A stretch of DNA of 64,000 nucleotides. Source: Corinectria fuckeliana. Its lineage: Eukaryota; Ascomycota; Sordariomycetes; Hypocreales; Nectriaceae. Under the pieces are notes generated by a model that was not told the origin of the DNA, made no database searches, and saw only the letters and a program-made list of their open reading frames with translations. The stretch covers positions 248,001 to 312,000 of the forward strand of contig WPDH01000004.1 of the NCBI GenBank assembly GCA_019137255.1. The letters are read 5' to 3'. The position numbers were made by a program, and so were the translations under genes. Below, in pieces: positions 11,607 to 20,750 of the stretch (positions within the stretch are counted from its first letter, which is position 1; the number at the start of each line of letters is the position of its first letter).

Positions 11607-12854
11607 ATGGCATCACCCCCCGAAAGCCGCAACGAATTCGAGATCGCAATCCTCTGTGCCCTGATCCCAGAGTACAATGCAATATCTCGACTCGTTGACC
11701 AATTCTGGGACACGCAATATGGCAGGGCGACGGGAGACTCTAACATGTACGCGACCGGACGAATGGGCGACTTCAACATCGTCCTTGTCCTGTCAGGCAG
11801 TGGAAAGTCCAGCGCCGCGAGCGCAGCTGCAAGCCTTCGTTCGAGCTATCCGGAAATAAAACTGGTCTTCTTGACGGGGATTTGCGGCGGCGTCCCATGT
11901 CCGGGAAATGACGAAGAGCTGCTCCTCGGCGACGTGGTCGTTAGCAAGACTGTCGTCCAGTACGATCTTGGCAGGAAATACCCCGACAGCTTCCAGATCA
12001 AAGACACGCTCGATGATTCTCTCGGAAGGCCGACGAAGGACGTTCGGAATTTCGTGCAGCTTATCGACACCGACTATGCACGTGAGCAGCTTGAACAGCG
12101 AGCGGCTTGGCATCTGGAACAGCTCCAGTCGAACCTCACCTTGAGGGGACGGCGCAATGCTATGTACCAGTATCCCGGTACTGCCAGCGACGTTCTGTTC
12201 AAAGCAAGTTACCACCACAGGCACCAAGTCTCGCAGCGACTCTGCGTCGAATGCGACCGAGGTTTGGGCGGCGTCTGCGAAGATTCTCGCAAGCTGGCGT
12301 GCTCGGACCTTGGATGCGATGAAGACGAAGTCATTGACCGAAAGCGGCTCAAGAACAAACGCAGCCTTGAGGCCAGAGGAGAGATCACGATGGCACAAGC
12401 TCCTTCCGTATTCGTCGGGCGCTTCGGCTCCGGGGATACTGTCCTTAAGTCTGGAGAGGAGCGCGACAAGATGGCCAACCGTCACGGCATCATGGCCTTT
12501 GAGACGGAGGGCGCAGGTGTGTGGGATGAGATACCCTGCATCATCGTCAAAGGCGTCTGCAACTATGCGGATAGCCACAACAGCAAGCTATGGCAGCACT
12601 TTGCTGCTGCGACGGCCGCGTGTGTCGCGAAGGCCTTGGTGGAGCGGTACCCGCGGACAAACAAGCCGTTGAACAGGCCTTCCAACAAGAACCGTGTTGA
12701 TAACGCGAGCGAGCGTGCTACTTTGGGAATCGGCTTGCTTCACTACGGGAACGACTCGGGCGGAAATGTCATGACCGGCATTCGTTCTAGTGGTGGAACT
12801 CAGACCTTGACCTTTGGGAGTTCAGAAGTGGACAATTTGCTTGAGAGAGATTAG
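11607..12854 (+). CDS. Nucleoside phosphorylase superfamily (PNP/UDP) protein with repeated C-terminal tail
   Basis: Uninterrupted 415-residue frame. The PNP_UDP_1-type domain spans about residues 10-355: EIAILCALIPEYNAI, VLVLSGSGKSSAASAAASL, IKLVFLTGICGGVP, LLLGDVVVSKTVVQYDLGR, MAFETEGAGVWDEIPCIIVKGVCNYADS and a C-terminal Ala-rich helix. Fungal copies are found alone or as N-terminal effector-like domains of NACHT/NB-ARC proteins. Two positions are atypical: the usual FEMEGAG reads FETEGAG, and the Asp expected in CDYAD (equivalent to the catalytic acid of bacterial nucleosidases) is Asn (CNYAD, codon AAC). Catalysis may therefore be lost or altered. The tail (about 356-415) is not part of the fold; residues 385-395 and 396-406 are two 11-residue pseudo-repeats, GGNVMTGIRSS and GGTQTLTFGSS. 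It lies 9 kb from a broken PNP-NACHT-ankyrin gene. Confidence 0.85.
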   Translation: MASPPESRNEFEIAILCALIPEYNAISRLVDQFWDTQYGRATGDSNMYATGRMGDFNIVLVLSGSGKSSAASAAASLRSSYPEIKLVFLTGICGGVPCPGNDEELLLGDVVVSKTVVQYDLGRKYPDSFQIKDTLDDSLGRPTKDVRNFVQLIDTDYAREQLEQRAAWHLEQLQSNLTLRGRRNAMYQYPGTASDVLFKASYHHRHQVSQRLCVECDRGLGGVCEDSRKLACSDLGCDEDEVIDRKRLKNKRSLEARGEITMAQAPSVFVGRFGSGDTVLKSGEERDKMANRHGIMAFETEGAGVWDEIPCIIVKGVCNYADSHNSKLWQHFAAATAACVAKALVERYPRTNKPLNRPSNKNRVDNASERATLGIGLLHYGNDSGGNVMTGIRSSGGTQTLTFGSSEVDNLLERD

Positions 12855-13618
12855 ATATGATATGAGACTATTTTCTGTGATTCAAAGTATTTAACCATGG
12901 CCTGGGCTTAGAGCTAACTCAACTTCCCAATGACAACCTCGTTCTCGGCTTTGGTCTGGATTTTTCTGCACCTGTCACATCGACATTTTGCCCTGAGCTA
13001 GAGTTAATTCATCTACCTCAAGACGACGGAAAAACACTAAGAAAAGTATCAACCAGCTCATTTGCAAACTGACCCAATGTACTTCGACGACTTCTTTAGC
13101 TTTATCTCCACTAACCGCTCTATTCGAGCTGGAATATTCTCCCTTCATCTTCGTTGGCTTAGGGTAAGTCCTATCAAATGGGATTTCAGGGTAGAAAGAC
13201 TGCAAAGCAATGGGAAAGCGAAAACTCGTGCTTTAGAACACCTTTCTTGTCGCTCGTCGACGGTCAGATTAGGGTGTTAGCTCCGGTCGCTCCCGGCCCC
13301 GGCGCCGGTTCCGTTCGGGCGGCGGGTAAACGTTATCTGTGGGTATCAGAGGGGCCTCAGAGGTCATTTTCCCGTCATTCTGACGCTTTCATAGGTCAAC
13401 TGACCTTGATAGTCTAGATTAGTTGGACATTCTACCATCGTTCCTGGTTAGATTCAGCTTGAAAACCAGCCTGTGCGACCCCCTCTCGTGTCCATGACGT
13501 AAGTATCCCACTCTAGAACGTGAGCTGAAGACGGATGGATCCTCAGGCTGCATGTAGACTTCAAATCCAACTCTCAACATATCGCAAACTCCGCTATTGT
13601 CTATATCATCACCAAACC
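12855..13618. other. Intergenic region, no gene seen
   Basis: 0.76 kb downstream of the PNP-fold gene. Short frames on both strands have no recognisable content. A small GC-rich patch (near 13285-13325) is unexplained. Confidence 0.4.
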
Positions 13619-14438
13619 ATGGCATCTTCCCATGACAACAACGTGCCGGTCACCAATCAGGGACTGGGAAAGCCCATTTCGGCTACAAACCAAGTACTGA
13701 CTGCCGGCGCCGCAGTGACACAGGTAAATGTCCTCGCTAAGACCAGACCAGATCGTTGGGTGCTCAACCGAGTTCATTAGGACTTTCGGCCAGTAAAGAA
13801 CATCTGCGCTCATCTGAACGCGTTTCATGCATATGCCGATGACCCAAGCCGCTGTGTCGAGACGAATCATTACTGTGCTCACCTAAGTGCGCCCATCTAG
13901 CTCACTACCTTGATGAAGGTCACCGTGCTCACCGCGTAACTTAGACAATGATGTTCGGCAGTGTCTTCTTTACGACTCGGACGAACCCAAAGCCCGTCTC
14001 ATTGGAATCGAGTACATGATTACTCCAGAACTATATGAGACCCTGCCAGCCGAGGAGCGCAAGCTATGGCACTCGCACGCCTACGAAGTCAAGTCTGGCA
14101 TGCTGATTATGCCCAATCGCTCCGTCCCCGCTGCTGCATGGGAAGTCGCCGAGAATTGGGAAATGGACCAGGTCGTCCACCTGTACGGCAAAGTTTACCA
14201 CCTATGGCAGACGGACAAAGGCCACGCTCTGCCCCTCGGGCAGCCGCAGCTCATGACAAGCTACACGGCGGATGGCCAGTTCGACTTTGAGAAGCATGTG
14301 GGGGACAGGGATAAAAGATTTGGGGTGGACTATAAGCAGAAGAAGCAGGCGAGGAAGGACATTCCTACTCCAGTGATTCATCCCGGTGCGTTTCGGATGG
14401 TAGACCCACGCTGGTATGTTGCTAATCGTGCACGGTAG
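13619..14438 (+). CDS. DUF1264 / oil body-associated protein-like (OBAP)
   Basis: Three exons: join(13619..13723,13781..13886,13945..14438), 234 residues, with 57- and 58-nt GT-AG introns that keep the frame. Family landmarks are all present: PVKNICAHLNAFHAYADDPSRCVETNHYCAHLN, VRQCLLYDSDEPKARLIGIEYMITPELYETLPAEERKLWHSHAYEVKSGMLIMPN, MDQVVHLYGKVYHLWQTD and LPLGQPQLMTSYT. DUF1264 proteins are about 230-250 residues in plants, bacteria and fungi; plant members associate with oil bodies and seed lipid stability, while the fungal role is not known. The start ATG follows CACCAAACC, a good fungal context, and gives a normal-length N-terminus. There is no signal peptide, so it is probably cytosolic. 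Confidence 0.9.
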
Positions 14439-14920
14439 ATGCGGACCAAGTCTGGAAGAAGGACTGATACGATGTCCTGCGGTTGCAAGAGTGCTGTGTC
14501 GCTGTGCGTTCGTACAATATGGCAAGGTGCAGCACTGTATTGAGACCGTGTACCAGCATTTCCGAGTGCTACCGATTGAACAAAGGTCGTTGTGAGAGGA
14601 AAATCCCGTGCGTTGCAAAACATGTTCTAGTTCGAGTGTATTAATAAAAGCCTTCCCCCCAGCGAGTTGAACATATGCAGTCAAGTCTGGTCTAAGCGAG
14701 AAGGGTACTGGGAAGGGAAAAAGCAGCGAAGCAAAGCTCTGAAGTTAGCATTAAAGTTCAAAGTGTGGTTAAGGTGTAGATATTCGCCATATAACTCTAC
14801 GTGCTTGTCTTACGCTCTAACAAAGGCAAAGATTCACGCAATGGATAGTACATGTGCTATAGCACTCTTACTTAGGTCGAGGGCAGCATTACAGCCCTCT
14901 AGGGAAGTATACTTCCTCTG
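14439..14920. other. Short intergenic region between converging genes
   Basis: 0.48 kb between the 3' ends of the OBAP-like gene and the HET-domain gene. Nothing recognisable. Confidence 0.4.
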
Positions 14921-17665
14921 TTAACCGAGCAGTATTGCTTTCGACTCTGGCCCCGGCTCGCACGCTCGCGAAAGTGCCGTATTCAAGACCTGCCCGATCT
15001 CCCGACGCTCCGAGACTTCGCCCATAGTAACCACATGAAGAAACCAGAAATAGTTCCACTCTACTCCATCCTTGGCAGATTCTTCTGGCATGGGAAGTGC
15101 TGAGCCAGCCATAGGTCGATGGCTGTACGCCATTAGCAGACACTCAACCTCTGAGCCAGAAGTATGCGATTCGATATCATCAAGATGCAAATACCCCACG
15201 AGCTCCCCACTGGGTGAAAAAAGTGGCACGCCTTGTACGCGTTGATGAGGGGACGATGAATGCAGTAATGGCTCGGATTGGGACCCTAGTGGAGGCCGCC
15301 GGCCTGCGATGAGACGAATCGAGACGGTTCGGAAATGGATAAGGTGATATCTAGGAAGCGTTTCTGGAACCGGACTGCAGTGCATCAGCACACGTACGCT
15401 TCGAATTCCTGGAGACTATAGTTGGTCGTTGAGCGGGAAGACATGCTTACGGTAGTTCGGGCATCATAGGATCGTCGATCTTCCTGTAGTGCTCACTAGA
15501 AAGCTTGGCCTGCTCGAGTCTGGTGTCACCGTGGCCCTTATTAGTGACATGAGAAGTGGCAGCATCTCGGAATTCGAAATGAAGCTCATCTCGATCACGC
15601 GCACAGGATGTAGCCCTTTCGTCATCCGGCAGCCTTTTCCTATCTCTCGCTCCTAGGTTGTTTCATTAGAATAGTTCAAAGTTCAATCACACTCGGCGGT
15701 AACCACTCACTCGATGAGCGAACGGCAACCCAGTTGTAAATCAAGAGCCACTCTCGGGAATTCTTAATCTGCGAGGCTAGTTTGTCAAACTCTGCCTGGC
15801 CGTTGATGAGATCAAGGGTGTACAATGGAACCACAGGTCTCTGATCGTAATCCTCTTTCCAATTTCCAAAGGAAGGGCGCGGGAAGGAACCAGAGTGAGA
15901 TGCGTATAGAGAAAATGGTAAAGACAAGGCTGCATCTTTCTCTTTCAACTTTGCCACGGTTTCCTCTGTAAGAAGATGGGAGTGTTTGTCCGCAAAACGC
16001 TCAATCCTGCTCGGACCGTCGAATCCATCGATGCAGGTGACGTCTTCCAGGCTGCCGCTTCCTTTCCATACATGCCATTTGATCCATGTCTTCTCTTCCA
16101 CCCAGCGGAACAAGTTCTTCGGGTTTTGGCTAGAATCGTCCGGCCATTGGTGAGTCTCTCGAGGCCAGTGGATGCCACCGGACCATCCTGCCCACGAGTA
16201 ACTCGCAAAATCGGGTCGTCTTCGCAACTGTCCGTCAGAGGAGAACAAAAAGGAGTGCGTCGTCGAGGTAATAGACTGGAAGCCCTTCTGCCAGCCACGA
16301 TATGAGGCCGGCGCCAAGGGGGCGCAGGATCCCGGAGACGACGCGGATAGCGTCGCCATCGTATCGGAGCTGCGCGCTTAGAGTAGTCCTCGCAAAGCTT
16401 CTGATAGGCCCACCACGCGGTGAGGTTTCCGTCTCTTGGTTCTGGGACTCGACCAATGTTGCTGTCGTCTGGGTCGAGCCGATGTGTCAGGAGGTCGGCG
16501 GCTGTTTCTTCGCTCCAGTTTGCTTCCATGCAACGCCAGTGCACCTGGCCATTGATGAAAATGAGGGTTCGCCGAGGGAGAACAAGCTCTTGAAAGGTCC
16601 ATCCTCGCTGGTTGTATATAGTCCGTTTCAAGTGCCAGTCAATACCATGAACAAGGGCCATCTTGACGGATATGTTGATCTGCGCAGTATGGTGTGAGGT
16701 TTGCCTCGATCCAGACGCAACTCCTGGAAGGCCTGCCTGTGCGTCTGCCCCTGAAGCGGCAACAATCGTCAGATAAGAGCCCTGATAGATTGAATTCATG
16801 AGTTCGACACCAAGTTTCATGTCTCTCTGATGATCCTGGATAAGGCAAATTGTAACAAGCCAGAGATACCTTATCTCTAAGGAAGACACAAAATCAATTG
16901 CGTCGCGTATGGTACGCGGTAGCTCCGGGAGGATACTGACGAGGGAATCCTCGGTCTGAAGATGCTCGAAATTTCTCCTCCGTAACCGAAAGGTAGGCGT
17001 CTGACCCCAGACATAGCTGAGAGCCGCGTATCTCGTACCCAGGGGCATCTGGCTGACGCACATTTTTTGAAGATCGATGAGGCGAAAGTTGGAAATTCTC
17101 TCCTCTGATATATCCCAGGTCCTATTCTCCCGTTTATTCTGATGCCTCCCGGCTAGCATCGATGGTGAAGGGCGTTCTGGCTTTCCACCACTCACAAGGT
17201 TGAGAGGGATGTGGAAACAACGGTCTCCGTGGTTTTCTTCACATCGCTCCATCCAAGACCGCACCAGCGAAGGAGAAACATGTCCCCCGCGAACAATTTC
17301 TGCGGCATAGGGACCATGCTCGGGCTTCAAGCTTTCTGTGTCTTCCGTAACATCAGGCGTGTGCCAAGGCGTGACGGGTACGAAATCCGGAGGCACGGTT
17401 CGCCCGGGAACATAAGAACTTGAACTGGCTCTGTGCTGGGCGGTTCATTCGAGACATCTCCTTCCCGGTCATTTTCAGCGCATGCCGTCGACACTAGCTG
17501 GCAAAAGGGGCAATCTTGTCCAGTTTGCAGCTCTTCCGGGGTGCCAAGGACATAGCCGTCGTGATTGAGATTGAGAACCTTTGCAAGATCATCGTGAGAT
17601 GGTACTGCTCCGCGTTGTACCTCGAGGTCGCGAAGTCTCTGGCAGAATAGTGTGCATTGCGCCAT
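14921..17665 (-). pseudogene. HET-domain (heterokaryon incompatibility) gene, frameshifted
   Basis: The N-terminus begins MAQCTLFCQRLRDL, followed by DCPFCQLV. HET-domain blocks follow: RYAALSYVWGQTPTF, LPRTIRDAIDFVSSLEIRYLWL, LMNSIYQGSYLTIVAASG, and RGWTFQELVLPRRTLIF. The C-terminal region (RRPDFASYSWAGWSGGIHWP to EVSERREIGQVLNTALS) is also typical of long fungal HET proteins. Near 16380 the frame shifts by one base between EDYSKR and QLRYDGDAIRVVSGIL. Near 16250 it shifts again between LDDALLF and SSDGQLRRRPDF. A third frame change near 17400-17500 may be a real 59-nt intron. Later introns near 15690 and 15440 splice in frame to the stop at 14921. The usual LWVDSLCIIQDD block reads LWLVTICLIQDH. 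HET proteins trigger cell death on contact with a non-self partner; two single-base indels would truncate this one unless they are assembly errors. Confidence 0.78.
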
Positions 17666-18689
17666 GTTTGGGCATTCCCGATTTCGCGAGCTTTGAACAT
17701 GCGTAATGGAACCAAACAAACCTCCTCAATGAGACTCGAGTCACTGAGAAGCACCCGAGCATTGACGATGTCAGGTAGCAGCGGACCGTAAGCAGAGGAC
17801 GCGGCCTAAATTCACGGGGCGAAAGCACCCCTGTCAAAACCACGGCTAAAGGTCGCCATCATGAGAACCTGCAGCGCTTTATCCATTGAATCTGAATGGT
17901 CACACAGTTAACGGCAGCCTAAACATACTGAGGGTAATCACTTTGAGCTCCTCCATCGACAAAAGACAGCCCTTTCCACACCATGATGCTCTCATGCATC
18001 TAGATGAAAGAACTCGTACGTCGTTGTCGCGGACTCATCTGGGCTAGCACCCACGACTGAGACTGGAACCTAGCCGAGTTCTAATTTTCCATCACTCACA
18101 CTGGATCGCATTCTTCCACACTTCCCCCGTAGATCCCCAGGGTCCCATGTCTGAGGGCATTCTTGAAGGCCGGGGCTTAATGCGGGGAAAGATTGCTTCC
18201 CGCAACCATCCCGATCCGCGAGCCAAACTCGCCGGGCAACAGCCATTACGGGATTAGTGAGCGGACAGAGACAAGGGCAAGACTTTTCTCAGTGTTCAAA
18301 TCAACTGCGTGTTATTGTTAGATAGTGGGCAGTAAATGCTGAAACAATAATTAATATCATCTTTGTGGTGCAGTGGTCTAACTGGTTATCCGACAGGTCT
18401 GGAGTATAGCGGTCTAGAGTTCCGTCTTCCCTACATCGGCCCCAGCGGCGACTGCCGGGGCCGTGATTCGTGGAATGCAATACTCCAGAAAACCCAATAT
18501 TGAAGCTCTACAATTCGTGGTAATGTACTCCGTACCCGCTCGTCGAGATGACAGGATGAATGGGTACTGTGATGCAGAAATGAGCCGGAAGTACTGTATG
18601 TCAGTTACCAGGGTAAGTATATATAGGCCATGAGGAATGAATTTTCTTTAATTGCTGCTCAATAGGTGGCGAATCAGTCAGTCTGTAAG
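17666..18689. other. Intergenic region between HET gene and pectinesterase
   Basis: 1 kb of divergent promoter sequence. It contains a tRNA-like A-box string (GTGGTGCAGTGG near 18365) without a foldable tRNA, and a small GC-rich inverted pair, CGGCCCCAG/CTGCCGGGGCCG, at about 18437-18463. A TATA-like octamer precedes the pectinesterase. Confidence 0.4.
18618..18625 (+). promoter_or_regulatory. TATA-box-like element of the pectinesterase gene
   Basis: The octamer TATATATA sits 65 bp upstream of the pectinesterase ATG, a normal distance for a fungal core promoter with a short leader. Assignment rests on position and sequence only. Confidence 0.4.
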
Positions 18690-20042
18690 ATGCTATTCCA
18701 AAGACTCTCTACCTCTCTCCTGGTATCGGCCTTGGCCTGGTCCGTGACGGCTCTCCCTACACGCGTCGACGTCCCGGCGAGAACGTATGCAAAATGTCAG
18801 AGACCGTCCAAGCACCACCCGTTGGATGATTGCCCAAAGAATACCATCTACGTGAGCAAGGAAGGTTCTGCGGCGGACTTTAACAGCATCCAGGATGCAA
18901 TCTTCTCACTGCCTAACAATACGGATCCCTATACCATCCTGATTGCACCGGGCGACTACGCCGAGCAACTCAACGTCACTCGTCCTGGACCCCTCACCCT
19001 CCTGGGAGTGAGCAATCGCCCATGGAAGAGCGACTCTTACTCGAACATCAACAACAAGACTTCTCACAGTAATCAAGTCACCGTCTGGTGGGCTTCGGCC
19101 AACCGCGACAGCTCAGGCAAAATCACGGATAATGCCATCACAAGCGTTTTAACCGTTGCCCCGACATGGGAATCCTCCAAGTCGGGATCTGGACCGACAG
19201 GTTGGCCTGTGCCTGATGGGACCCCGTTTGGATGCGAAGACTTTCGCGCCTACAACATCGACTTCCGCAATAACGCAGCTGATCAATCGGTTGGACCGGC
19301 GCATGCTGCAGGCATCAGTCGAGCCAATGCTGGCTTCTATTCGTGTGGCCTTTATAGCTACCAGGATACTGTGCGCACATGATGCCTCTCCAAGATCACA
19401 AGATCTCAGTACTGACGGCCCTATGTAGCTGTTTGTCGGAAAATTAGGCAACGCTTTCTTTTACGATTCCGTCGTCGCGGGCGAAGTGGACTTCTTGTAC
19501 GGATATGGCACACTATGGATCGAAAGATCGGTCTTGACTCTTCGCAGTTGCGGTGGCGGAATTACCGCTTGGAAGGGTAAAAAAGCATATCCTACATTAT
19601 TACAGCTGAGAATAACACCGAGACTCTAGGCACAAATACGACGTTTGAGAATAAGTACGGGGCGTACATCTCAAAATCGCAGATCCTCGCGGCCAACGTC
19701 ACAATCGCTGATGACATCGAGGGAAAATGCCCACTCGGCCGTCCATGGAACGAATTGCACCGCTCTATCTTCATGAAGACGTACTTTGACGCAAGCGTGC
19801 TCCCTGCTGGATACATTGACTGGAATGGTGGGCGGTTGAACAGCCAGACTTTTATGGCGACGTACAGCGACTTTGGCCCTGGATGGGATCCTGCGGCTGA
19901 GAAAGAGAGCAACCGAACCATTGTTCTGGATCATGAATCCGTCACACCGTATGACACGCCGGCTGATGTCTTTTCTAATCAGGAAGGGATGCTTGGAAAC
20001 GTCCAGTGGATTGATCAGAGTGTGCTTCGAAACATTAATTAA
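18690..20042 (+). CDS. Secreted pectinesterase (carbohydrate esterase family 8)
   Basis: Three exons: join(18690..19370,19429..19576,19630..20042), 413 residues; both introns (58 and 53 nt) are GT-AG and keep the frame. The ATG at 18690 begins a clear signal peptide (MLFQRLSTSLLVSALAWSVTALP). The beta-helix fold follows (TIYVSKEGSAADFNSIQDAIFSLP, YTILIAPGDYAEQLNV). Catalytic signatures are present: YSYQDT with candidate catalytic Asp226, VDFLYGYGTLW with Asp248, and LGRPWNE with the substrate-binding Arg. The enzyme hydrolyses methyl esters of homogalacturonan outside the cell, preparing pectin for pectate lyases and polygalacturonases. It suggests a plant-associated or saprotrophic lifestyle. 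N-glycosylation sites are frequent. No other pectin-degrading gene is in the window. Confidence 0.92.
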
Positions 20043-20750
20043 GATTAGGATGGGACATTCCTCTCCCCAACAGTCAGCCCTCCATCTTTAAGTACAAGGC
20101 CGGTCCTAGACTTCCTGCACCATCCCATGCGCTTAGACCACTTCATCGATTATGATACAAGGTAGGAAGGCGTCTTCCGATAATTCACAGCCGTGTTTGT
20201 ATCTGTTCAGGCGGTCAGATACCTCGCTGTATGGTGACATCTTCGCTTACCGGACGACCAAGCCTTTCAAAGTGAGGCCTCCCTATTATGCCCCATTCAT
20301 CTCACCGTTCTGCTGCGCGAGGCAAAGCATACAGTCTCAGCCTCTTTAGCTTGAAATCCGTTTATAATGTGGTCATCATTGGACATCCAATGGGCTCTTG
20401 AGCAGGCGGTTCGGAAGCCCGCATGAAGGAGGAGCTTGAGAGCCAATAAAGCAACGGCTTGGCAACGGTTGCCTGTTGAGACAGCCTGGCAGTGCCCATT
20501 AGTGGTGGCAGTGTGCATATTAGGTCGTAACAACCCTCTACCGCCAGTTATTTCTGGCTGCCTGATCGGGCCCTTTCGTCTTCCCCTCTCTTCATCCATC
20601 AATCTGGCTGCACTGCGAATCGGCCGAGAAGAATCAGTTGTTGATGGCTGTCCTTTATTGGACGCCCTTCATCCATCCACTCTGCTGCTCCAGCTCTTGC
20701 CCCTACCGAGATCCACCTCTTGAACGAGAATACGCCTGTAATATCGCAGC
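20043..20750. other. Intergenic region, no gene seen
   Basis: 0.7 kb between the pectinesterase and the PNP-NACHT gene. Only short overlapping frames; no RNA gene or repeat recognised. Confidence 0.4.

Noticed and set aside
11793..12578. 261-codon minus-strand frame antisense to the PNP-fold gene
   Set aside because: The sense frame carries a complete recognised domain; the antisense has none.
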